Origin: Rachicladosporium sp. CCFEE 5018
Taxonomy: Eukaryota > Ascomycota > Dothideomycetes > Cladosporiales > Cladosporiaceae
DNA length: 13,544 nucleotides
Reading direction: 5' to 3'
Assembly: GCA_002077045.2 (NCBI GenBank)
Contig: KZ111194.1
Location: 1,189 to 14,732, forward strand
Shown one piece after another: positions 1 to 7,900 of the stretch; position 1 is the stretch's first letter, and each line of letters begins with the position of its first letter. The notes below the pieces were generated by a model. That model was given only the letters and a program-made list of their open reading frames with translations. It was not told the DNA's origin and did not search any database. A program made the translations under genes and the position numbers.

Positions 1-938
1 AAGTAGCCGCCGCGGCCTTCCGTGCCAATGGGCTCCTTGAATGTGATTTGCACGTTGTCGATGTGGTTGCGGTTCCAGGTGGCGCCGAAGAACTCGTTGC
101 CGAATCGCAGGATGAGGATATTCTTTACCATCTCCTTGCCGAGGTAGTGGTCGATGCGGAAGATCTCCTCCTCCTTCCAGTCTGGTCGCAGGGCGCGGTC
201 AAGCTCTCGCGAGGAGGCGAGGTCCTTGCCGAAGGGCTTCTCGATGATGATGCGGGTGATGCCGGACTTGGGGTAGTTGTTTCGCTTGAGGTGGGCGGAG
301 ACGGGAATGAAGACGGAGGGCGGTAATGCCATGTAGAAGACTCTATTGGTCTCCTTCTGGCCCTTCTCCAGCTCTTGCATGTGCTTCTCGAGCTCTTGGA
401 AACTCTCATCCTTGTCATACTGACCTGACACGTAGGTAGTGATCTTGCAGAACTCCTCGAGCTGCTGCTCCATCTCCTTCGTTGGGGTCTTGATATGGCT
501 CTTCACCCGCTTAAGGTACTCTGTGTGGTCCATCTTCGTGCGGGCATAGCCGATGATCTTGATGCCCTGTGGGAGGTAGGCATTGCGATAAAGGCCGAAC
601 AGTGCAGGGAAGGTCTTCTTCTTCGCCAAATCGCCGGATGCTCCGAGTACAACCACAACGGTGTTTTCCTTCAGCTCGATGTTACTATGCGTTAGTCGCG
701 TGTCAGCAAGGATCGCTCGAGTCTCCTCTGCAGTCCGCAATTATCGTAGCAGTGCAATCGCGACTTCTTCGCAGGTTCACCGGGTTCCCCTTTTCAATAG
801 ATCCATTCACAGCATCATATCACGCCTTCACGTTGCTCTGCCATACCGCGCGCCGCCACGAATTGCATGTACAGGTACATTGGAAAAAACTCACCCGGCC
901 GTTGGCTCCACCTCTGGGTGAATGAGCGTGTTCGCCAT
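1..938 (-). CDS. ZWF1: Glucose-6-phosphate 1-dehydrogenase, N-terminal part (cut by left edge)
   Basis: This enzyme oxidises glucose 6-phosphate to 6-phosphogluconolactone while reducing NADP+, the entry step of the cytosolic oxidative pentose phosphate pathway. Exon 1 is 938-895 (14 codons plus 2 nt, starting MANTLIHPEVEP); exon 2 is 684-1 and stays open to the edge, giving about 242 residues of a protein that is normally near 500. Visible motifs are the Rossmann NADP-binding LGASGDLA (residues 28-35), the EKPFGKDL block (163-170) with its conserved lysine, and the active-site signature RIDHYLGKE (191-199). The last complete residues, GTEGRGGY, also match the family. The ATG at 938 has A at -3, and about 200 nt of upstream sequence is CT-rich on the coding strand, as in fungal 5' UTRs. 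No frameshift or internal stop was seen. The C-terminal half, including most of the dimer interface, lies outside the window. The family assignment is certain; the gene name follows yeast usage (gsdA in Aspergillus). Confidence 0.97.
685..894 (-). other. Intron 1 of the G6PDH gene
   Basis: The intron is 210 nt. On the minus strand it begins GTGAGT and ends GCATAG, with a GACTAAC branch point just upstream of the acceptor. Splicing joins GG to T and restores a glycine codon, bringing the short N-terminal exon into frame with the conserved NADP-binding exon. It is the longest of the four introns supported here. Confidence 0.9.
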
Positions 939-1573
939 GTTGCAAATTCGCTGATAAGATGCGGGTGGTTGAGGAGTATGCTGCGAATCGCACGAGGAGG
1001 TAAGCAAGTGTAAGACAAGGTATGTGGCGGTCAATGAGGTTCAATTGGCAGATGGTTGAGAGCTCACTTTCGAAGGTTAGCGGATAAAGAACCGCGCTCG
1101 GTGGGGTGCCTGAGAGTGACGTATATCGAGGAATCAATCGATATTCTATCTTCAACCACGGGACTGTTGGTGCTTTGACTTCAGCTCTTAGTGATGCTTT
1201 GATCTGACCGATTTCTCTCTAGTCTACGTATTCCACTGGTGGCCTGCACTACCCGGCGCATCCGCAGTGCATTGCTGCTCACTATTCACATTGCTTACGA
1301 ACCATCATTCAGCAAACGTCCGGGTATATTGAAGGTAGCGGTTCGGCACGTGCTCGCACTCGCTGTTACATGATGCCGAGTTGCGCCTAGCTCAACCGGA
1401 GTCCGTGAGGTGAAGTTGAGCCTTCATCATGATCATGGTCGGATGTCCACGCCCGTGGATTTGCCCTGACTAGGTGTTTCGCAGTATGTGGTCGCAGCCC
1501 TAGATCTGTCGATGGTCGTTTGACGAGGTGAGGAGATGAAGTGCAGGCTTTGTGGCAACACATCTGCAGCAGT

Positions 1574-1824
1574 GCTACTACGTGCACGCAGCAAGCCGGC
1601 CAGGCATAGCACTTGGAGTCTTTGTGCAATTTATAATTCTGTCTCTGTTCGGAAGTTCGGGAAGTTTTGCTCAAGAGTACACTGACAACAGCACAGTTGT
1701 GAGTGTTCTCCGTGTTGAGAGGCAGGCTCTGATAGAGGGTACCCAAAGACCTGAATATTTTGGAAGAGCGGTAGTACACGCGCACAGCAAACCAGCTGGA
1801 CGCCCGTGAGACTAGTCTTCATGC
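1574..1824. repeat. Degenerate direct repeat, two copies about 196 bp apart
   Basis: Copy A is 1574-1627 and copy B is 1768-1824. In the core (1584-1604 against 1780-1800), 14 of 21 bases are identical and all seven differences are transitions. A second block (1617-1627 against 1814-1824) has 9 of 11 identical, again with only transitions, at almost the same offset. Between these blocks the alignment is loose and needs small gaps. It could be an old local duplication or a coincidence; no transposon ends were seen. Confidence 0.35.
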
Positions 1825-2093
1825 GCAGTGTGGTTCACCGGGTGTTCGAGCAGTCGATGGGCTCACCGAAGTAACCTAAGTGTCGTCTGCACTCGTAGTG
1901 TCGTCTTTGACAGTGTGCCCACTCATCGCTGGCATCGAATAATCAACAATCTCGCGCGTCAGGAGCGTTCCCACTGCGTCAACTCACTCGGAGCGAGCAT
2001 TAGCTTCAGCTTGCTTCTCGCATTGCCTGGCGCGTCTCGATGGAACACATGCACATGGCAGTGGTAGTAAAGACTGACCCATGTTCTGGCGTG

Positions 2094-2133
2094 GAAAACA
2101 TGACTCGGGAGATCCCGCGCGTGTCATGTTTTC
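2094..2133. repeat. Nested inverted repeat upstream of eL33
   Basis: A perfect 11-bp inverted repeat, GAAAACATGAC (2094-2104) and GTCATGTTTTC (2123-2133), is separated by 18 bp. Within the spacer is a second small inverted repeat, CGGGA (2106-2110) and TCCCG (2113-2117). A further half-site, CATGTT, lies just upstream near 2081-2086. It is 138 bp from the eL33 start codon, so it is either promoter DNA for a dimeric regulator or a cruciform-capable element. The factor is unknown. Confidence 0.7.
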
Positions 2134-2270
2134 GGTCTTGGCAAGGCCGCGCACCGCTCCAGTTTTCGACACATCGACCGCACACCACGATAGCCGAAAC
2201 GACTCCAGCGACCATCGACAACGATAGAACCCTCTTATACACTACCCAATCGCCCAGAGCTACCATCACA

Positions 2271-2834
2271 ATGCCGTCCGAGCAAGGCCACAGGCTATAC
2301 GTGAAGTACGTCCACCACACCTCCGCCAGCACCCTTTCCAGCTCCGCTGGCCAATTACCCGCCGCCGGCAACACATAACCCAAGACACCGCATCGGACAC
2401 GCAGAGAACGCAAATACTAACATAGTTACTTTTCATTAGGGGCAAGCACCTCTCCTACCAGCGCGGCAAGCGCAACACAAACCCCAACACATCGCTTATC
2501 AAGATCGAGGGCGTCGACGACCCCAAAGCCGCCACATTCTACAACGGCAAGCGCATCGCATATGTCTACCGGGGGAAGAAGGAGATCCGCGGCACGAAGA
2601 TCAGGGTCATTTGGGGGAAGGTGACGAGGCCACATGGTATGTTTTGACACTGTATCTGGAGGGGAAAGAAAGCGAGGGGTCGAATGTGACGGGGAGATGT
2701 GGGCGATGGACAGCATGCTGACGGTGATGTCTGCAGGCAACTCGGGAGTCGTGAGGGCGCAATTCAAGCACAACCTGCCGCCAAAGAGCTTCGGCGCGAT
2801 GGTGAGGGTGATGCTGTACCCCAGTGCGATATGA
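2271..2834 (+). CDS. RPL33: 60S ribosomal protein eL33 (L35Ae family)
   Basis: This is a structural protein of the large cytosolic ribosomal subunit, in the eukaryotic/archaeal L35Ae family (yeast Rpl33, human RPL35A). There are three exons: 2271-2305, 2440-2636 and 2737-2834. They total 330 nt, encoding 109 residues, close to the usual 105-110. The spliced protein starts MPSEQGHRLYVKGKHLSYQR and carries the family blocks SLIKIEGV, FYNGKRIAYVYRGKKE, KIRVIWGKVTRPHGNSG and the C-terminal MVRVMLYPSAI. Both junctions restore conserved residues (K-G-K-H and H-G-N-S), which fixes the splice sites. The ATG at 2271 has A at -3. A very short first exon ending soon after the start codon is common in fungal ribosomal protein genes. 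The gene converges on BRX1 downstream. Confidence 0.97.
2306..2439 (+). other. Intron 1 of the eL33 gene
   Basis: The 134-nt intron starts GTACGT and ends TTCATTAG, with a perfect TACTAAC branch point at 2415-2421, 18 nt before the acceptor. Splicing makes AA+G, a lysine codon, in the conserved K-G-K-H block. I see no snoRNA C/D or H/ACA signature inside it. Confidence 0.93.
2637..2736 (+). other. Intron 2 of the eL33 gene
   Basis: The 100-nt intron starts GTATGT and ends CTGCAG; a GCTGAC sequence near 2718-2723 is the likely branch point. It splits a glycine codon (G + GC) in the conserved HGNSG motif. Reading through it would create an in-frame stop shortly after the donor. Confidence 0.93.
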
Positions 2835-3198
2835 TCGGGCACTGGACTGGTGGGCTCGGATGAGCATGGTGGGACTGAGTGTCATGCCGGGACGGCGAAC
2901 ACGACGTATCCTCGTACTTCCACCCAATAACACGAAGAGTCACTGCAAGCTGCAACTCGGGCGAACTCATTATAACCCCGACGGCACGTCTGGATGGAGA
3001 TGATCGAAGACAGACGATGAGAACTGTCACGGTGGTCTTTAGCTGAACAAATGGCACACAAATTTCCAAAGCCATCCAATGCTCATGAGGTTCTCATTTA
3101 TGATGTACATTTGTTTACATCTGCAACGCCAAGGCGCCTACGCTGACCAAATGACTTTGCTATCCACGTCGAAGGTACTCCATGCTTTAGTACAACCT
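2835..3198. other. Convergent spacer between eL33 and BRX1 (3' ends)
   Basis: This 364-nt spacer receives the 3' UTRs of both converging genes. On the BRX1 (minus) strand, TGTAAACAAATGTACATCATAAATG-like sequence at about 3095-3120 combines TGTA and ATAAAT elements of the kind found at fungal poly(A) sites. No gene is recognised; the short minus-strand ORFs here have no family resemblance I know. Confidence 0.5.
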
Positions 3199-4143
3199 TC
3201 AAGCAAACACCACCCTGTCATCCAGCTCGCCAACTTCTCTCACCCCCTCTCCACTTCTCAGCCCCAGATCCCGTCTCTTTGCTTTCCCCTCCCCGATCTG
3301 CTCCGCTCGTGAGTTGTAGCTGCCAGCCTTCTTCCTGCGCAGATCTGATCTGATCTGGTTAGGGCTCACAAACTCCTTGTTCTCATAGATCACCGGCCCA
3401 CCAAAGCTCCCCTCCAGGATAACAATGGGTGTTAGGACTAGCCGTGGCCCAATCTCGATCAGACTGATACTCGGATCGCCTGGCTTCTCGCCCGGCACAG
3501 TGATTGGCGTCGTAGTCGCAGCGGACTTGCCCTCCTTCGCAGCGTGGCGTGGCGTCTCCGTCTCAGCAATCTGATAACACCGCAACCACACCTTCCCCTC
3601 AACCAACGAGAACCCCACAACATGATCCACAAATGGCTTCACCTTCCGACTCGTCTTCGGCACGCCAAAACTCTGCGTCAACATCTCCTTCAACAACCGC
3701 GTGTGCGCTTGTCCATCGAAAGCCTTGTCGAAACTCAGCACAGGCCTACTACCCTTCAGACAGTTGCCGGTGAAATTCAGCTCTTCCATCGTGTGGATGT
3801 TTTGGACGTGGAGTTTGATTGTGGGACCGTTGGGCGGTTTGGAGAGCCAGAGGTAGAGGTCTTTACCTTTGCGAGCTTCGAAGAAGAGGATGTTGTTACA
3901 GCTGTAGAGGTCTGCTAGTTCGTTTAGTTGGTGGAGTTGGGATTTTGTGTCGAGTTTTGCGTCGCGGCGGGAGTGGGGGAGGAGAGAGTAGAGGTCGTTT
4001 ATGAGGTGGCGATGGCGTTGGGTTATGCCGCGGGAGGGTATGAGGAGGACTCGCTGGCGGTTTTTGGGCTTCTTCTCCGCGTCGTTGGAAGTATGACTTG
4101 AGGTGCCGTTGGACTTGCTGAGAGACTTGTAGACGGCTGCCAT
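3199..4143 (-). CDS. BRX1: Ribosome biogenesis protein Brx1 (Brix domain)
   Basis: Brx1 is a nucleolar assembly factor of early 60S precursors that works with Ebp2 in maturing the large-subunit rRNA. The intronless ORF gives 314 residues; yeast Brx1 has 291. The Brix domain runs from about residue 31 to 250: RVLLIPSRGITQRHRHL near the start, then LFFEARKGKDLYLWLSKPP, the diagnostic TMEELNFTGNCLKGSRPVLS, KPFVDHVVGFSLVEGKVWLR, and EIGPRLVLTPIVILEGSFGG near the end. A low-complexity insert at about residues 195-225 (rich in T, P, K and G) interrupts the domain before its last strands. The tail after residue 262 is basic and then acidic, and does not resemble anything I recognise. The start codon at 4143 is followed by a typical short polar N-terminus. 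It shares a divergent promoter region with INO80 and converges on the eL33 gene, another 60S component. Confidence 0.96.
   Translation of the reverse strand: MAAVYKSLSKSNGTSSHTSNDAEKKPKNRQRVLLIPSRGITQRHRHLINDLYSLLPHSRRDAKLDTKSQLHQLNELADLYSCNNILFFEARKGKDLYLWLSKPPNGPTIKLHVQNIHTMEELNFTGNCLKGSRPVLSFDKAFDGQAHTRLLKEMLTQSFGVPKTSRKVKPFVDHVVGFSLVEGKVWLRCYQIAETETPRHAAKEGKSAATTTPITVPGEKPGDPSISLIEIGPRLVLTPIVILEGSFGGPVIYENKEFVSPNQIRSDLRRKKAGSYNSRAEQIGEGKAKRRDLGLRSGEGVREVGELDDRVVFA
3342..3356. repeat. Three tandem copies of GATCT within BRX1
   Basis: GATCT occurs three times in a row inside the coding sequence, encoding part of the NQIRSDLRR stretch just after the Brix domain. Its period of 5 is not a multiple of 3, so gain or loss of one copy would shift the frame of the tail but leave the Brix domain intact. 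Confidence 0.85.
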
Positions 4144-4621
4144 GGCTGGTGAGAAGCTCGATAGAGCTGTGGGTTGAGGTAGTGGCGAGTGCGATCAAAT
4201 GCGACACATCTGCAGAGAGCTCACATTCATGTCGAAAAGTTGCAATCGATATCGTGCACAGGCCACACAAGCGCGGCTGTGGCTTGCATTACGGACGGGT
4301 ACCACCCGCTGTCCCGGGTCTTTTGACGCAGCCAGATGGTTGGAATGCTGGCGCGGTTTGCAGAAGACGCCTCACGCTTGCCGATGTCTGGAACAAGACT
4401 CCCGATTTTCGATGCAAAACCTCTACAAGATGACAATAAAATAAATGTCGTATGTAGGACAAGATAGCAAGCAACGCAGGCATCACAATGCATGGATATC
4501 TCATCTGACCAACACTGCCCATCACCCTCTCTCACGAGCGACGCTCGGCCAAGGAAAGTAGATCGAAGGAGACAGTCACTCCAGCTCCGCACAGGGTTGA
4601 AGCCTCGTGCGAAGCGCTGAC

Positions 4622-4867
4622 ATGGCGCACACACGCTCCCACTCCACTATTTGCCTCACGCAACTCTCACTCTTTTTCCCCATCACCACCATCATACATC
4701 CACCTTTTGCCATCGACACGCTTCGACATCGATTTCCTATTCGGGACGACGTGTGCACCTCACCACCGAACTACTTGAGTCGTGTCGCGCAGTTTGCAGC
4801 CAAGGGGTTTGCGACAGGCGATTGCTACACTCAGGACCTGCACTGCTCATACACGTGCAACGAGTGA
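4622..4867 (+). other. Possible upstream ORF in the INO80 leader (81 codons)
   Basis: An ATG-initiated frame of 81 codons plus stop ends 95 nt before the INO80 start. Its product (beginning MAHTRSHSTICLTQLSLFF) resembles no family I know, and its composition follows the pyrimidine-rich DNA. It matters only if the INO80 transcript starts upstream of 4622. It is listed as a possible regulatory uORF, not as a gene. Confidence 0.25.
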
Positions 4868-4932
4868 TCCCATCATTACCATAGTCGACGCTGCTGCATT
4901 CACGAGAGGGCTACTGGAGTAGAGGATCACCA

Positions 4933-4947
4933 ATGGAGTGCATCTGA
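4933..4947 (+). promoter_or_regulatory. Minimal upstream ORF before INO80
   Basis: An ATG followed by three codons and TGA (peptide MECI) ends 15 nt before the INO80 start. Its context has C at -3 and G at +4, weaker than the main start, which has A at -3 and G at +4. Being so close to the main ATG, it is very likely inside the leader and could reduce initiation at INO80. Confidence 0.55.
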
Positions 4948-4962
4948 GCTCACTCCACCATC

Positions 4963-7900
4963 ATGGACGGCCACCAACAGCCTCCACCGCGCTACGACGC
5001 CACGCGAGACCGCTCTGGCTCGAATGGCATGCCTCCCTCGCCACTCCACCAGCGAAGTGTACCACAATCACCCAATTCTGGACGCTACTACGACCCCACC
5101 CGTCCAGAGCCTGCTCAGCATATGCCACCGGTCTACCAACAACCTCCCCCACCGAACTCATATACGAATGGCGGATACCCAAGCTATGCGACGCAGCACA
5201 CCTCCCCAGCCATGACCTCTCATGCTCACCCTCCTCCGCCGGTCAGTCACGATATGAGGTCGCCGACTGCTCACTTCCCGACGCGGCCGAGTAGCATGCA
5301 CTCGCATACGACAAGTCAGGAATCGGCGACCTTGCCTCCGCCGCCTCCGCCACCAGTGCGTGCGTCGAATCCGATGTCTATGACAAACTTGCTGTCGGAC
5401 GATCGACCTGCTCCGCCGCTGAGACAAGCAACGCCGCCGCCTCTTCCCAAGTCATCGAGCAAAGGCAAGGGTAGTCGCACGTCAAGTGCATCGCACGGTC
5501 CTGTGAAGATCAAGGAAGATCCGCACGAGACACCAAGCCAACGCAAGACCTCACATGGAAGCGACCGAGACCACAAGATGCCCATCCCTGTGGTCCACCA
5601 GCCGCCGCCTCAGCGACGCCCACTACCTCCACCTCCCACCGGACCTCCCAGTATCACCATCCGCGACACCGAGCGAGCCTACGCCGAGATCGAAGCCCAA
5701 GACCTGTCAGATGTTGAAGTCGAGCTCCCGATCTTCGAACGCACTAAGTACTTCTACAATAAGAACTCGAACAAACGTGCCCTCGAGATTCAAGTCGCCG
5801 AAACCAACAAGCGGAAACGCCGCCGTCTCGCCTTCCTGCCGAAATGGCACGACCAGTTCAGCGCCGCCGCAGATGCCGAGCGTACCGAGTACATCGAAGC
5901 TCACGAACACGAAGTCGAAGCCGAGGTCCGCACAAAAGAGCTCGAGGAAGACAAGGAGCGCAAGAAGGATCAGCAGCGCAAGCGTCGCAGGGAGAAGGCC
6001 ATCGCTGATGAGAAGATCAAGCGCGATGAGCTGGCTCAGAACTTGGAAAGCGTGCATGACGATGAGGAGAAGGTTCGCATACAGAAGGAGATCGAGCGAG
6101 CGAACAAGAAGATTCGTGATACGGAGTGGAGGTTGCAGGGGATCACGCCGTCCAAGGAGCTGCGGAATGAGAGTCCGCTCAATCAGTCTGCGGCTGGGAG
6201 ACGGGAGAAGGAGGTTGTGATGGAGGGCGGACTTATGACTTCGTTTCCTAGCAGTACGAGGCAGGAAGACGAGACGCCGGAGTTTGTTGGGAGTGGTGGG
6301 CGAGGTCGTGGGCGCGGTGGGAAGGCTGCGGGCGCTGGACTCGGTCGACAGCGAAAGAGCAAGGAGCAGAAGCAGGCCGAGAAGGACAATGCTGCGCGAG
6401 CTCAGGCGCTCATGGATCTTGGACAGGATCTGCCTCGCATCCAGCCGAGGGAGGAGGAGCGACTCAAAGCCATTGCCGAGCGCGACGTAGTGCTTACTAG
6501 GGAGGACTCGGAGCCGGCGCTCGAGATGACGCCCTCGGTCTTCGAAATGCAGCCGACGGCCGGACTCAGCGGATTGGCAAAGTATGAGTCCAAGGGCTAC
6601 CAGCAGATCTACGAGCAGATCATGCGCGATATCGCGAAGTCTGTGCCGAAGGTTGTGCGGATCAAGAATAATAGTCTCGACACCAAGCAATCCAACGCCC
6701 GCAAGACGGCCCAGCTGGCTGCGAAAGAAGCTCGAAGATGGCAGCTACGCACGAACAAGAGTACCAAGGAAGTCGCTGCGCGTGCGAAGCGGGCCATGAG
6801 GGAGATGCTTGGGTTTTGGAAACGCAACGAACGTGATGAGCGTGAGGGGAGGAAGGTGGCAGAACGCCAGGAGATGGACAAAGCGAAGAAAGCTGAGGCT
6901 GATCGTGAGGCGAACCGGCAAAGGAGGAAACTGAACTTCCTTATCTCGCAGACGGAGCTGTATTCTCACTTCATAGGGAAGAAAGTCAAGACTGATGAAA
7001 TTGAGAAGCATGGCGATGGAGACGGCACTGCGGTCAGCACGAAGACCACCACCAATGGCGACGCCGATGCTAAAGCCAATCTCCCCGGCTCGGACGCGAA
7101 GATCGGCGACAAAGTCACCAACTTCGAGGACCTCGACTTCGATGCTGAGGACGAAACCGCGCTACAAGAGGCCGCCGCAACGAACGCCCAGCACGCCATC
7201 AAGGAAGCGCAAGACCGCGCCCGCGCATTCGATCGCGAAGAAGGGCGCGGTGAGCTCACTGGTGCCCAGCAAGACTTCGATGAAGGCGAACTGAACTTCC
7301 AGAACCCGACCTCGCTGCAAGGCATGGACATCACGCAGCCAAAGCTCCTCAATTGTCAGCTCAAAGAGTATCAACTCAAGGGTCTCAACTGGCTAGTGAA
7401 TCTCTACGAGCAAGGCATCAACGGCATCCTCGCCGACGAGATGGGTCTGGGCAAGACTGTCCAGTCCATCTCCGTCATGGCCTACCTCGCTGAGGTGCAC
7501 AATATCTGGGGTCCATTTTTGGTCATTGCGCCTGCAAGTACATTGCACAATTGGCAGCAAGAGATCACTCGCTTTGTTCCCAACATTAAGGTTCTGCCGT
7601 ACTGGGGTAGTGCCAAAGACCGCAAGATCTTGAGGAAGTTCTGGGACCGGAAGCATATCACGTACAACCGCGACTCGCCCTTCCACGTGCTGGTGACGTC
7701 CTACCAGCTCGTTGTGGCGGATACAGCATACTTCCAGAAGGTCAAGTGGCAATACATGATCCTCGATGAGGCGCAGGCGATCAAGTCGTCTTCATCGAGT
7801 CGCTGGAAGGCATTGCTTGGCTTCCATTGCCGGAATCGACTTCTGCTGACTGGCACGCCGATTCAGAACAACATGCAGGAATTGTGGGCGCTGCTGCATT

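Larger units (their letters stand above)
939..2270. promoter_or_regulatory. Divergent intergenic region between G6PDH and eL33
   Basis: These 1.33 kb separate the start codons of two divergently transcribed genes and must contain both promoters and 5' UTRs. The first about 200 nt next to G6PDH reads as a CT-rich leader on the minus strand. The last about 100 nt before eL33 is C/A-rich, with a run reading CCTCTTATACACTACCC. I see no recognisable protein: the ORFs at 1387-1785 (minus) and 1552-1809 (plus) overlap one another and match no family I know. The structured elements present are a degenerate direct repeat (1574-1824) and a nested palindrome (2094-2133). No consensus TATA box could be assigned. 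Confidence 0.6.
4144..4962. promoter_or_regulatory. Divergent promoter region between BRX1 and INO80
   Basis: This is 0.8 kb between two divergent start codons. The INO80-proximal part (about 4650-4720) is strongly pyrimidine-rich on the plus strand, typical of fungal promoters and leaders close to transcription starts. A plus-strand AATAAAATAAAT lies at 4435-4446, although no gene precedes it on that strand. Overlapping ORFs on both strands (4149-4433, 4227-4634) match no known family. No clear RRPE or PAC ribosome-biogenesis motif was found beside BRX1. Two upstream reading frames of INO80 are listed separately. Confidence 0.6.

Noticed and set aside
1387..1822. Overlapping ORFs on both strands between G6PDH and eL33
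   Set aside because: They overlap each other, start weakly, and show no family resemblance; they are better explained as intergenic.
2637..2736. Possible snoRNA in an eL33 intron
   Set aside because: TGATG-like and CTGA-like strings occur but not in the order and spacing of C and D boxes; the CTGAC is better read as the branch point.
5555..6220. Plus-strand ORF of 221 codons in another frame of INO80
   Set aside because: It is a serine/arginine-rich frame-shifted reading of the INO80 N-terminus with no conserved motif.
5707..6690. Minus-strand ORF of 327 codons
   Set aside because: It lies wholly antisense to the charged coiled-coil and DBINO part of INO80. Its leucine-rich product is the mirror of GAG/AAG-rich codons, with no family match.
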